Assembly: GCF_002086815.1 (NCBI RefSeq)
Contig: NZ_MVID01000004.1
Coordinates: 283,905-347,904, forward strand
Source of the DNA: Mycolicibacterium parafortuitum
GTDB lineage: Bacteria; Actinomycetota; Actinomycetes; Mycobacteriales; Mycobacteriaceae
Direction of reading: 5' to 3'
Length of the DNA stretch: 64,000 bases
This document shows positions 26,325 to 35,390 of this stretch, one piece after another. Each line of letters begins with the position of its first letter. Within the stretch, counting starts at the first letter, position 1. A program made the position numbers and the translations under genes. The notes beneath the pieces are model-generated. The model ran no database searches, was not told the DNA's origin, and was given only the letters and a program-made list of their open reading frames with translations.

Positions 26325-27713
26325 TCACTCCGCCCGCTCGGCCGCCCACATGCCGATCACGAACGCCGTCAAGTCGTTGTGCTGCAACGGGTCTCGGCCG
26401 GTGATCTCCTGGATGCGGGACAGCCGGTGGCGCACCGTGTTGGTGTGCAGGAACAACGCCTTGGCCGTTTCGCTCAGCGAGCCGTTGCACGCGACGAAGG
26501 TCCGCAGCGTTCGGACATGCTGGGTGCCGCGCGCGCTGTCCAGCTCCGTGAGCGGATCGATCAACAACTGCCGGAACGGCGCGAGCTGCGCCAGCGGCAA
26601 CTGCTCCAGCAGGCTCTCCAGCGTGCTCAACTGATCGGGCCCCACCCGGCCGCCCCGGTGCTCGGCCAAGCCCAGCGCGATGCGCGCCTGCGCGATCGCC
26701 GACCCGAGGTCAGGCAGTGGCACCGGCGCCGAATGCCCCGTCGGCAGCGCCAGGTCGTCGGTCACCTTCGCCGCGCCGACCGTCAGCATCAGACACAGAT
26801 CCGGGGCATCCCCGATCAACGCGTCCGGGAACGAGATCGACAACAGCGCGCCCGCACCGGCCGGCCACGCCGAGCACGCGACCTCCTCACCGAACCCCGG
26901 CCACTCCAACAACTGGCTCAACGCGTCCGGCAGCAGCATCCGGCGCTCGACCAGCGACAGCAGCTGCCCGACCCGCTCCCGGGTCAACGCCGCCTCGATG
27001 TCGCGCTCACCCTGCGCCGCACGCACGAACCGTGCGATCAGGTCCAGCAGTGCCGGCTCCGGGCGGTCACCCCGGCCCATCCACACCAGCGTGCCCATCC
27101 CCGGCACCGGGACCGTCACCCCGGCGTCCTCACTGCCCGCGTCACTGTCCGCGTCACCCTCCGCGCTGCCGTCGGGCTCAAGAAGGAAGTAGCACCCCAG
27201 CACCTGGCCCGCCGCGTCCAGCAGCTGTCGGGGCGAGTCGTGCCGGCGCAGCGACAACAGCAGTTCCGGGACCAGCGCGTTCGTCGCCCGCGCGACCGCG
27301 ATCTCGTGACCGAGCCGGAACTCCGCGACGAACCGGCTGATCACACTGAACGGCACCGACGGCGGCGCCACCAGCACCGGCAGCCCCTTCTGCCTGCACC
27401 GCTGCAGCAGCGCGGCAGGCACGGTGTCATGTCCGTCACCTACGCCGAAACACACCCCCGCAGCCCCGGCGGAAACCAGCGCGTCGACGAACGTCGTGCA
27501 GCTGCGCTCGCTGTTCAGGCTGATGCCGACGGTGCACACCAACTCCCCGCCGCGCAGATACCGCGACGGATCCGGCATCTCGGTCGTGTGCACCCAGCTG
27601 ATGGTCCGGTCCAGATCCTGGGCGGTGTCGGCGGGAACCGACAACCCCAACCGGGCCGTCTCCAGCAAATCATGCAGCGTCGGGGCGACCGACTCCGCAC
27701 GCTGCTCTGACAC
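26325..27713 (-). CDS. PucR/CdaR-family transcriptional regulator
   Basis: The protein has 462 residues. The N-terminal PucR sensor domain (about 10-125) includes TISWVHTTEMPDPSRYLRGG. The C-terminal helix-turn-helix (about 395-455) reads NGSLSETAKALFLHTNTVRHR. PucR proteins regulate purine, polyamine or other nitrogen-compound catabolism. It is divergent from the permease-SDR-ureohydrolase operon and is its likely regulator. Two direct repeats lie in the intergenic region. Confidence 0.88.
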   Translation of the reverse strand: MSEQRAESVAPTLHDLLETARLGLSVPADTAQDLDRTISWVHTTEMPDPSRYLRGGELVCTVGISLNSERSCTTFVDALVSAGAAGVCFGVGDGHDTVPAALLQRCRQKGLPVLVAPPSVPFSVISRFVAEFRLGHEIAVARATNALVPELLLSLRRHDSPRQLLDAAGQVLGCYFLLEPDGSAEGDADSDAGSEDAGVTVPVPGMGTLVWMGRGDRPEPALLDLIARFVRAAQGERDIEAALTRERVGQLLSLVERRMLLPDALSQLLEWPGFGEEVACSAWPAGAGALLSISFPDALIGDAPDLCLMLTVGAAKVTDDLALPTGHSAPVPLPDLGSAIAQARIALGLAEHRGGRVGPDQLSTLESLLEQLPLAQLAPFRQLLIDPLTELDSARGTQHVRTLRTFVACNGSLSETAKALFLHTNTVRHRLSRIQEITGRDPLQHNDLTAFVIGMWAAERAE

Positions 27714-27757
27714 CCCGCGAGCGTAACGCGGCTGTCACACGCCGGGGCGCCTCCGTT

Positions 27758-27799
27758 GTGCGATCCTCCAATACCGCACCCCCGCGACGGTGCGATTCT
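27758..27799. promoter_or_regulatory. Direct repeats in the PucR/permease intergenic region
   Basis: GTGCGATCCT (27758-27767) and GTGCGATTCT (27790-27799) are 32 bp apart, about three helical turns. They lie in the 142 bp between divergent pucR-type and permease genes. This fits cooperative binding of a regulator on one face of the helix. Confidence 0.4.
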
Positions 27800-27855
27800 G
27801 GCGTCTTCACCTTCACAGCTGGCGTCACCTGACCTCGGCGTCGATAGTTCCAGCC

Positions 27856-29301
27856 ATGTCGTCATTGGTCAGCCCGGCTGAGCAGCAGCCTCAGTTGCGC
27901 CGGGAGTTCTCGCTGGGATCGGCGTTCGCCTTCGCGTTCGCCTTCATCTCGCCCATCGTCGCCCTGTACGGAATCTTCGGCCTCGCCCTATCGGCGGCCG
28001 GGCCGAGCTTCTGGTGGGGCTTCGCCCTGGTCTTCGCCGGCCAGTTCCTGGTGGCGCTGGTGTTCGCGACCCTGGTCTCCCGGTGGCCGCTGGAAGGCTC
28101 GATCTACCAGTGGTCGCGCCGGCTGCTCGGCAGCACGTACGGCTGGTTCGCGGGCTGGGTCTACATGTGGACCCTGGTCATCGCGATGGCGACCGTCGCG
28201 CTGGGTGCGGCGGGCTTCGTCGCCAACATCGTCGGGATCGAGGAGCCGTCGGGTGGCACGCTCGCGCTGATCGCGCTGGTGATCCTGCTCTGCGGCACGG
28301 CGGTGAACCTGGTCGGGCGCCAGGCCCTCAAGATCTTCATGATCGGCAGCATCATCGCCGAGGTCATCGGGTCGGTCGTGCTGGGCACGTGGCTGCTGAT
28401 CTTCCATCGGCACAACTCGCTGTCGGTGCTGTTCGAGGGCGGCGGCGCCGACCTGGACCTCGGGGCCTACCTGGGCGGCCCGTTCCTGCTCGCGGTCGCG
28501 TTCATCGGCTGGTCGTTCGTCGGCTTCGAGAGCGCCGGCTCGATCGCCGAGGAAGTCCACAACCCGCGTCGCGATCTGCCCAAGGCCGTGCTGTTCTCGA
28601 TCGCGTTCATCGCGCTGGTCGTCGGCTACTCGGCGCTGGCGATCATCCTGGCCATCCCGGACCTCGACGCGGTCGCCGAGGGCGCCGTCGCCGACCCGGT
28701 CTATGACACCCTGACCACCGCGCTGGGCGCCGGCATCGCCAAGCCCGTCCAGGTGATGTTCGTGATCGGCTTCCTGGCCAGCTTCCTGGCCCTGCAGACC
28801 TCCGCGTCGCGGGTCATCTGGGCCTACGCCCGCGACGGCGCACTGCCCGCCTCGCGCACGCTGGTACAGCTGCGCGGCAAGGCCCGGATCCCGGTGGTCG
28901 CGATCCTGGTGACCACCGTCATCGGTGCCGCGCTGTTCCTGCTGAGCATCGTCGCCGGAGACATCTACTCGCTGATGGTGAACTTCACCGCGGGCGGCTT
29001 CTACCTGGCCTTCCTGTTCCCGCTGATCGGTTTCCTGGCGGTGCTGCTGCGCAAGGCGTGGACGCCGGGTGCGTTCTCGCTGCGCGGGTGGACCATGCCG
29101 GTGGCCGTGGTCGCCGTGGTGTGGGCGGTCCTGCAGTTCCTCAACATCGCGTGGCCGCGCGTGGCTTTCGAGCAGCGCTACCTGGACTGGTCGGTGTGGA
29201 TCGGTGTCGTGGTGCTGGGCATCATCGGCGCGGTGCTGTACACGAGCGTGAAATCCCGGATCTCCGCGCCGCAGGACGAGCCCGTACTGGTCGATGACTG
29301 A
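27856..29301 (+). CDS. APC-superfamily amino acid/polyamine permease
   Basis: From ATG 27856 the protein has 481 residues and about twelve membrane helices. The first helices contain SAFAFAFAFISPIVALYGIF, and FIGWSFVGFESAGSIAEE matches the conserved helix 6 region of amino-acid permeases. It should import an amino acid, polyamine or related nitrogen compound at the cytoplasmic membrane. It is the first gene of a five-gene overlapping operon, so its substrate is probably what the SDRs, ureohydrolase and deacylase degrade. Confidence 0.87.
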   Translation: MSSLVSPAEQQPQLRREFSLGSAFAFAFAFISPIVALYGIFGLALSAAGPSFWWGFALVFAGQFLVALVFATLVSRWPLEGSIYQWSRRLLGSTYGWFAGWVYMWTLVIAMATVALGAAGFVANIVGIEEPSGGTLALIALVILLCGTAVNLVGRQALKIFMIGSIIAEVIGSVVLGTWLLIFHRHNSLSVLFEGGGADLDLGAYLGGPFLLAVAFIGWSFVGFESAGSIAEEVHNPRRDLPKAVLFSIAFIALVVGYSALAIILAIPDLDAVAEGAVADPVYDTLTTALGAGIAKPVQVMFVIGFLASFLALQTSASRVIWAYARDGALPASRTLVQLRGKARIPVVAILVTTVIGAALFLLSIVAGDIYSLMVNFTAGGFYLAFLFPLIGFLAVLLRKAWTPGAFSLRGWTMPVAVVAVVWAVLQFLNIAWPRVAFEQRYLDWSVWIGVVVLGIIGAVLYTSVKSRISAPQDEPVLVDD

Positions 29302-29983
29302 CAAGGTCGCGCTGGTCACCGGCGGCGCCAGCGGTATCGGCGCCGCGGTGGTCGACGCGCTCACCGCCCGCGGCTACCGGGTCGGCTGCCTGGACCTGAA
29401 CCCCGGTGCCGCCGCGAACAGCGTCGCGGTCGATGTATCCGACGCCGACGCGGTGGCCCGTGCGGTCGGGAAACTGCGTGACGAGCTCGGAACGTTCGAC
29501 GCTGTGGTGACGTCGGCCGGCTACTACGAGATGGCGCCGGTGTCCGACATCAGCGAGAACGCGTGGCGGCGGATGCTGCGCGTCCACCTCGGCGGGCTGG
29601 TCAACGTCGCGCGTGCGACGCTGCCGGACCTGAGGGCGACGCGCGGATCGCTGGTCGCGGTGGCCAGCGAGCTCGCCGTCGGCGGCGGTGACGAAGACGC
29701 CCACTATGCGGCGGCGAAGGGCGCGATCCTCGGATTCGTGCGTAGCCTCGCCGCGGAAACAGCCGGCAGCGGGGTTCGGATCAATGCGGTCGCCCCCGGA
29801 CCCACCGACACCCCGCTGCTGGCCCCCGACTCACCCTGGCGCGCAGACGATTACCTGCAGATGCTGCCACTGCGCCGGCTCACCACGCCGGCGGAGGTGG
29901 CTCGTTGCGTCGAATACCTGGTCTGTGACGCCACGTTCAGCACCGGCGACGTCGTGAACGTGAACTCGGGAGCGGTGATTTGA
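29294..29983 (+). CDS. Short-chain dehydrogenase/reductase (operon copy 1)
   Basis: The ATG overlaps the permease stop by 8 bp and gives 229 residues. VTGGASGIGAAV binds NAD(P) and the active site has VAVASE with YAAAK. It is shorter than typical 250-residue SDRs, with a compact middle. Its likely role is oxidation or reduction of an intermediate in the operon's catabolic pathway. The substrate is unknown. Confidence 0.82.
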   Translation: MTDKVALVTGGASGIGAAVVDALTARGYRVGCLDLNPGAAANSVAVDVSDADAVARAVGKLRDELGTFDAVVTSAGYYEMAPVSDISENAWRRMLRVHLGGLVNVARATLPDLRATRGSLVAVASELAVGGGDEDAHYAAAKGAILGFVRSLAAETAGSGVRINAVAPGPTDTPLLAPDSPWRADDYLQMLPLRRLTTPAEVARCVEYLVCDATFSTGDVVNVNSGAVI

Positions 29984-30744
29984 GTACCGATCTGCGCGGC
30001 CGCGTCGCACTGGTGACCGGTGCCGCCCAGGGCATGGGCGCCGCCCACGCGCGCCGGCTCGCCCACGCCGGTGCGACGGTCGCGGTCAACGACCGCGAAC
30101 CCAGCGACGCGCTGACCGCGCTGGCCACCGAAATCGGCGGGTTCACCGCCGCCGGAGACGTTTCCGACCCAGACCAGTGCCGGACCATCGCCGCGCACGT
30201 CGCGGCCATCGCCGGACGGCTGGACGTGCTCGTCGCCAACCACGCGTACATGACCATGGCGCCGCTGCTCGAGCACGACGACGCCGACTGGTGGAAAGTG
30301 GTGGACACCAACCTCGGTGGCACCTTCTACCTCATCCAGAGCGCGCTGCCGTACATGCGTGAGAACGGTGCGGGCCGCATCGTGGTGATCTCCAGCGAGT
30401 GGGGCGTGACCGGCTGGCCGGAGGCCACCGCGTACGCGGCGTCGAAGGCCGGGCTGATCTCGCTGGTCAAGACACTCGGCCGCGAACTGGCGCGCGAGCA
30501 CATCATCGTCAACGCGGTCGCCCCCGGCGTGATCGACACCCCGCAGCTGCAGGTGGATGCCGACGCGGCCGGAGTGGCCCTCGACGAGATCCATCGCCGG
30601 TATGCCGAGGCGATCCCGCTGGCGCGTATCGGCAGCGCCGGCGAGGTGTCCGCCGCGGTTGAGCTGCTCGCCGACTTCAGCGTGGAAGCAATTGTGGGAC
30701 AAGTGGTCTCGTGTAACGGCGGATCGACCCGAACCCGAGTATGA
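29980..30744 (+). CDS. Short-chain dehydrogenase/reductase (operon copy 2)
   Basis: A TTG start overlaps the previous stop (TTGA) and gives 254 residues. VTGAAQGMGAAHA is the cofactor loop and VVISSEWG with YAASK the active site. PGVIDTPQLQ follows as in FabG-like SDRs. Two successive SDRs suggest two oxidation steps or alternative substrates. The TTG start is set by the 4 bp overlap and the start of the conserved RGRVALVTG strand. Confidence 0.82.
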   Translation: MSTDLRGRVALVTGAAQGMGAAHARRLAHAGATVAVNDREPSDALTALATEIGGFTAAGDVSDPDQCRTIAAHVAAIAGRLDVLVANHAYMTMAPLLEHDDADWWKVVDTNLGGTFYLIQSALPYMRENGAGRIVVISSEWGVTGWPEATAYAASKAGLISLVKTLGRELAREHIIVNAVAPGVIDTPQLQVDADAAGVALDEIHRRYAEAIPLARIGSAGEVSAAVELLADFSVEAIVGQVVSCNGGSTRTRV

Positions 30745-31724
30745 GCAAGGAGTATCCAGTGCAGATCGACCCGCGGATCCGTTCGGAGTCCGGCGTACTC
30801 GGCCAGATCGACGCGCAGCAGGTGCCGCGCTACGCCGGGTTCGGCACGTTCGCGCGGCTGCCGCAGCTCCACGAGGTCGACGGCCACGACATCGCGGTGC
30901 TCGGGGTGCCGTTCGACAGCGGCGTCACCTACCGTCCCGGTGCCCGGTTCGGCCCCGCCGCGATCCGGCAGGCGTCCCGACTTCTCAAGCCGTACAACCC
31001 GGCTCTGGAGGTGACGCCGTTCGCCTCCGCGCAGGTCGTCGACGCCGGCGACATCGCGGCCAACCCGTTCGACATCGACGCCGCGGTGGAGCAGATCAAG
31101 GCCGGGATCCTCGACCACGTCCGCACCCCGGACCAACGGTTTGTGCTGCTCGGCGGCGACCACACCATCGCGCTGCCCGCGCTGCAGGCGGTCAATGAGC
31201 TGCACGGCCCGGTGGCGTTGGTGCACTTCGACGCTCACCTCGACACCTGGGACACCTACTTCGGGGCGCCGTGCACCCACGGCACCCCGTTCCGGCGCGC
31301 GTCGGAACAGGGTCTGATCGTGAAGGGGAATTCGGCGCACGTCGGGATCCGGGGTTCGCTGTACGACGCGGGTGACCTGCTCGACGACGCGGAACTCGGG
31401 TTCACCGCGGTGCACTGCCGCGACATCGACCGCATCGGCGTCGACGGGGTGATCGAGCGGGTGCTCGAGCGTGTCGGCGACCATCCGGTGTACGTGTCGA
31501 TCGACATCGACGTGCTCGACCCGGCGTTCGCGCCGGGCACCGGAACCCCCGAGATCGGCGGGATGACGAGCCGGGAGCTGGTCGCGGTGCTGCGCGCGAT
31601 GCGCGCGTTGAACATCGTGGGCGCCGACGTCGTCGAGGTGGCGCCGTCCTACGACCACGCCGAGGTCACCGCGGTGGCCGCGGCGAACCTGGTCTACGAG
31701 CTGATCAGCCTTATGGTCATCTGA
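30741..31724 (+). CDS. Ureohydrolase-family enzyme (agmatinase/guanidino-acid hydrolase-like)
   Basis: The protein has 327 residues of the arginase/agmatinase fold. The metal ligands are visible in GGDHTIALPAL, HFDAHLDTWD and SIDIDVLDPAFAPGTGTPE. It should hydrolyse a guanidino compound to urea and an amine. Agmatine, guanidinobutyrate or guanidinopropionate are possible, with no residue that decides between them. The ATG overlaps the SDR stop (ATGA). An AAGGAG at 30747-30752 sits 6 bp before GTG 30759, an alternative start. Confidence 0.85.
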   Translation: MSKEYPVQIDPRIRSESGVLGQIDAQQVPRYAGFGTFARLPQLHEVDGHDIAVLGVPFDSGVTYRPGARFGPAAIRQASRLLKPYNPALEVTPFASAQVVDAGDIAANPFDIDAAVEQIKAGILDHVRTPDQRFVLLGGDHTIALPALQAVNELHGPVALVHFDAHLDTWDTYFGAPCTHGTPFRRASEQGLIVKGNSAHVGIRGSLYDAGDLLDDAELGFTAVHCRDIDRIGVDGVIERVLERVGDHPVYVSIDIDVLDPAFAPGTGTPEIGGMTSRELVAVLRAMRALNIVGADVVEVAPSYDHAEVTAVAAANLVYELISLMVI

Positions 31725-32587
31725 TGGAGCAGTTGCGCTGGCCCGACGGCAAGTCCGCCGCCGCGGCGTTCACGTTCGACGTGGACGCCGAGTCGGCGGT
31801 CCTGTGGGGCAACGAGGCCGTCGCTGCCCGGATGAGCGTGATGAGCCACCAGGCCTACGGCCCGCTCGTCGGTATCCCGCGCATCCTGGATCTCCTTGAG
31901 CAGCACCAGATCCGGTCGACGTTCTTCGTTCCCGGGCACACCGCCGACCGCTACCCCGAGGCGGTGCGCAGCATCGTCGCGGCCGGCCACGAGATCGCCC
32001 ATCACGGGTATCTGCACGAGCAGCCGACCGCGCTGACTCTCGAGGAGGAGATCGACGCGCTCGACCGCGGGCTCGCGGCGCTGGCCGACGTCGCCGGTGT
32101 GCGGCCGGTCGGATACCGGGCCCCGATGTGGGACCTGTCGTGGCGCACCCCGGCGCTGCTGGCCGAACGGGGTTTCCTGTACGACTCCAGCCTGATGGAC
32201 GCCGACCACCCCTACGAGCTGTCGATCACCCCGGGCGCGGACCAGTCCCTGGTCGAGATCCCGATCCAGTGGGCGCTCGACGACTGGGAGCAGTACTGCT
32301 ACCTGCCCGACGTGTCCGGGAGTGGCCTGATCGAGAGCCCCCGCAAAGCACGGGAACTGTGGCAACTGGAGTTCGACGCTCTTCGTGGTGTCGGCGGCTG
32401 CTGGGTGCTGACCAATCATCCGTTCCTGACCGGCCGGGCGTCACGCGCCGCCGAGCTGGGGGACTTGATGCGGTACGTGCTCGAGCACGACGACGTGTGG
32501 GTGACCTCGCTGGAGCAGATCGCCGAACACGTTCGGACACTGGCGCTTCCGCCGCGCTCGATCACCCTGCCCGACGTCCCGCGGTAG
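31724..32587 (+). CDS. NodB-fold polysaccharide deacetylase-family amidohydrolase
   Basis: The protein has 287 residues without a signal peptide, so it is probably cytoplasmic. TFDVDAES carries the metal Asp, HEIAHHGYLHE the two His ligands, and GYRAPMWDLS motif 3. The family includes cytoplasmic C-N hydrolases such as allantoinase PuuE, not only sugar deacetylases. Its place after a ureohydrolase in a PucR-linked operon favours a small-molecule amidohydrolase. The ATG shares one base with the previous stop (TGATG). Confidence 0.82.
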   Translation: MEQLRWPDGKSAAAAFTFDVDAESAVLWGNEAVAARMSVMSHQAYGPLVGIPRILDLLEQHQIRSTFFVPGHTADRYPEAVRSIVAAGHEIAHHGYLHEQPTALTLEEEIDALDRGLAALADVAGVRPVGYRAPMWDLSWRTPALLAERGFLYDSSLMDADHPYELSITPGADQSLVEIPIQWALDDWEQYCYLPDVSGSGLIESPRKARELWQLEFDALRGVGGCWVLTNHPFLTGRASRAAELGDLMRYVLEHDDVWVTSLEQIAEHVRTLALPPRSITLPDVPR

Positions 32588-32588
32588 T

Positions 32589-33152
32589 TCAGCCGCGGAT
32601 CTCGTCGGTGATCTCCACCCCGCCGGTGTCGCGGTGGTCGTTCATGTTGCGGCATTCGCCGAACACCACGATGCCGCCGCGGTCGGGATTGTTGCCGGGT
32701 CCGACGGTGGCCCACACGTTGCCCTTGTGCACGACATCGCCGGCCGAATGCTGCCCGGGGGGTGGACCGGGCTCCCAACCCGGTTGCGCGGCAACGGTTG
32801 TCGCAATCTCGGTGCCGGCCGCCTGCCCGGTGCTGCCGGGCGGGACGACGAACGCGAGCTCGACCTTGGTGCGGAACGGCGGTTCGCCCTGGTCGTTGCA
32901 CCACTCCCACTGCAGGTTCGCGTAGGTGATGTCGAGGCCGGCCGTGCGCACGATCTCCCTGGCGGCGTCGACCACCTGGGCGCGCGACTCCTCGTCGGAC
33001 AGCGGGCTCACCTGCGGATCGTTCTGAGCGGACATCTCCGAGCATCCTCCTATCGGGACCACCAGGGCGGTCAGCGCGGCGAGCACGGCCGCGGCGCGGC
33101 GGTGGGCAAGGGGCAGGGGCAGGCGCAGGGGCGGGGGTACGGGGCGGGTCAC
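32589..33152 (-). CDS. Small lipoprotein of unknown function
   Basis: A GTG start gives 187 residues. A signal sequence with Arg-rich start, hydrophobic core AAAVLAALTALVVPI and lipobox IGGC indicates a lipid-anchored extracytoplasmic protein. The mature domain has two conserved-looking cysteines (EWCNDQG and FGECRNM) that could form a disulfide. It lies 7 bp after the DUF1023 hydrolase and should be co-transcribed with it. Confidence 0.75.
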   Translation of the reverse strand: MTRPVPPPLRLPLPLAHRRAAAVLAALTALVVPIGGCSEMSAQNDPQVSPLSDEESRAQVVDAAREIVRTAGLDITYANLQWEWCNDQGEPPFRTKVELAFVVPPGSTGQAAGTEIATTVAAQPGWEPGPPPGQHSAGDVVHKGNVWATVGPGNNPDRGGIVVFGECRNMNDHRDTGGVEITDEIRG

Positions 33153-33159
33153 AGTCGAA

Positions 33160-35037
33160 TCACCTTCCCGGCCTGTTGAATTCCGGGTCGTAGATCACCG
33201 GTGTCTCGACCTCGACATGGGGGAGTGGCACTTCGCCGAAGATCGGCAGGTCGACCGCACGCGGGGTGGACACCGTCATCTCGGTGCGCGGTTGGGCGAG
33301 CAGGTCCAGGTCGCCGAGCCGGTCACCGTTGCCGGTGACGATCTCGGCCATGCTACGCAGGGATTCGCTGCCCGGGGTGTAGTAGTACGAATGGTCCCCG
33401 GGATCGATCATGTCGGCGCCGGGCACCTCGGCGCGGAAGCGCGTCGCGCCGAAATCCTCGAAGGCGGGGTCCGCGCCGAGGCCGGCGGTCGGGCCGACCA
33501 TCGAACCGAGGCTGTCGTTGATCTCGCCGGGCAGGGTGTTGCCCATCTGGCCCAGCCAGCCGACCGGATCGGTCGACGCGTCACCGATGTACACCTTGTC
33601 ACCGTCGACGCCGAAATCCGCCGCGCTCTGCGCGACGTCGGTGCCCGGGCTGCCGAGCAGGATCGCGTTGTCGGCCCGCATCCCGCTGTTGGCGAAGGCG
33701 TCCGCGACGGTGGTCGACCCGTACGAGTGCCCGGCGACAGTGATGTGCTGGGGGACGCCGGGATCATGAGTCACCTTGAGGCTGTTGACATCCCAGGCCA
33801 GTGCGTCACCGCCGGTGCGGGCCAGACCGGTGGTGGCGATGTTCGGGTCGGTGAAGCTCTCCGGGGTGTTGTAGCCCATCCAGGACATCACCGCCGTCGG
33901 GTTGTCGGGATCGACCAGCAAGGACTGGTTGTAGAGGTTGATCGCGTCGTTGTGGTTGTCGGACAACCACCCGTCGCGGACGCTGGCGCTGGTGCCGGGG
34001 ACGATCACCGCGGTGTTGGCGGCCTTGTCCGGGTTGCCGATGGTCACCGCCGCCCTGCCCTTGCCGTCGAACGCCTGAGGGTCGTAGGCCCACAGCATGG
34101 TCGGACGCCAGTTCTTGTCGGCCCGCTCCCGGTCGGTGATGTCGCTGTAGCGGCGGATCTCGCCGCCGGGCCCCTTGAGTTCGTTCTCGCCGGTCATCTG
34201 GTGGACCAGGCCCTCCTGGGTCCGCCTGGCGTTCTGGTAGCGCGTGACGTCGGACGGCGACAGTCCGTAGCGCGCCGGGTCGGCGGTGACCTGATCGGGG
34301 GAGACGCCGTGGCGGGCGGCGACGTTGTCGACCCGGTCGAGGTCGTCGTCCATCACCGCGACGTTGACCTGATCACGCACCTCGGCCGCAATCCCGTTGA
34401 GATTGCCCAGCATCGGCGGATGCGCGGCGAGGAGTTCCTGCCGCTGCGCGTCGGTCAGCGAATCCCACCACTGCTTGACGTCGGCCGGGTCGGTGTCCGG
34501 GGACGGGAGGCGCATCTGCTCTCCGCCGACCTCCACCGTCGGATTCGGGATGTCGACACCGGCCGCCTGGTCGATCGCCGCGGCGGTGTTCTCGTCGAGG
34601 TCGGTGAACAACTGCAGCATCTTCTGCAGGAACCGGGTCAGGTTCTCGGCGATGCCCTCGAGTAGCGGGCCGACCAGCCACTGCTGGGGGGTGACGGTGC
34701 CGTCGTCGGCGACCGAGAATCCGAATCGTTCGGTCGAGGCCACCAGATCCAGCAGACCCTCGCGCAGCGCGCCCAGCTGCAACCCGCCGTTGCGCAGTGC
34801 GGACTCCAGGTGCCCAAGCCGCATCGCGATCCGGTCCTGATGCGCGCTGTCCTTGAGTCCCGCGTCGAGTGCGGCGGTCGCGGCACTACCGGACCAGCGG
34901 CCCGACAGGGAGGACAGCGTCTCGCGTTCGCCGGTGGCGATCGTCTTCAGCGTCGCGAATGTACGGCCCATCGCGTCGGCGGCGTCGACCAACCGGTCCG
35001 GCTGCGAATCCCGCACCGTCGACACCGACACGGTCAT
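33160..35037 (-). CDS. DUF1023 alpha/beta hydrolase with WxG-type N-terminal helical domain
   Basis: ATG 35037 follows a GGAGGAGGG site by 4 bp and gives 625 residues. The N-terminal 110 residues look helical and contain SGRWSGSAATAAL, a WxG turn like that of type VII secretion substrates. The C-terminal half is a DUF1023 alpha/beta hydrolase with nucleophile elbow AGHSYGS (Ser438). Substrate is unknown; a lipid or cell-wall ester is plausible. Its partner lipoprotein follows in the same direction. Confidence 0.78.
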   Translation of the reverse strand: MTVSVSTVRDSQPDRLVDAADAMGRTFATLKTIATGERETLSSLSGRWSGSAATAALDAGLKDSAHQDRIAMRLGHLESALRNGGLQLGALREGLLDLVASTERFGFSVADDGTVTPQQWLVGPLLEGIAENLTRFLQKMLQLFTDLDENTAAAIDQAAGVDIPNPTVEVGGEQMRLPSPDTDPADVKQWWDSLTDAQRQELLAAHPPMLGNLNGIAAEVRDQVNVAVMDDDLDRVDNVAARHGVSPDQVTADPARYGLSPSDVTRYQNARRTQEGLVHQMTGENELKGPGGEIRRYSDITDRERADKNWRPTMLWAYDPQAFDGKGRAAVTIGNPDKAANTAVIVPGTSASVRDGWLSDNHNDAINLYNQSLLVDPDNPTAVMSWMGYNTPESFTDPNIATTGLARTGGDALAWDVNSLKVTHDPGVPQHITVAGHSYGSTTVADAFANSGMRADNAILLGSPGTDVAQSAADFGVDGDKVYIGDASTDPVGWLGQMGNTLPGEINDSLGSMVGPTAGLGADPAFEDFGATRFRAEVPGADMIDPGDHSYYYTPGSESLRSMAEIVTGNGDRLGDLDLLAQPRTEMTVSTPRAVDLPIFGEVPLPHVEVETPVIYDPEFNRPGR

Positions 35038-35120
35038 GGTCCCTCCTCCGCAACCGATCGTTGCACATCGGTGACTCGGCGCAGCGCGTCGGAACTCGGC
35101 GTCGGCGTTACGCTGGGCGA

Positions 35121-35390
35121 ATGAGCGGCGAACGGGTCCCCGGCGGGGTGGTCCACAAGCTGCCTGCGGACCTGCGCAGCGCACTCGTCGGGAACGCGAC
35201 CGCGCTGGCGGCGTGGAAGGACATCACCCCGCTGGCACGCAACGAGTTCATCTGCTGGGTGGAGGACGCCAAGCAGGACAAGACGCGGGAGCGACGGATC
35301 CGGCGCACCCAGGAGGAGCTCGAGGAGGGTATGCGCAGACCGTGCTGCTGGCCCGGCTGCAAGCATCGCGAGCGCACGGGCAAGCCCTGA
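35121..35390 (+). CDS. Small YdeI/OmpD-associated (OmdA) family protein
   Basis: The protein has 89 residues. LPADLRSALVGNATALAAW, WVEDAKQDKTRERRI and EELEEGMRRP match the C-terminal OmdA domain (bacteriocin-protection YdeI or OmpD-associated family). The tail ends in a Cys cluster CCWPGCKH that could bind metal. The ATG follows GGGCGA. Biochemical role unknown. Confidence 0.75.
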   Translation: MSGERVPGGVVHKLPADLRSALVGNATALAAWKDITPLARNEFICWVEDAKQDKTRERRIRRTQEELEEGMRRPCCWPGCKHRERTGKP

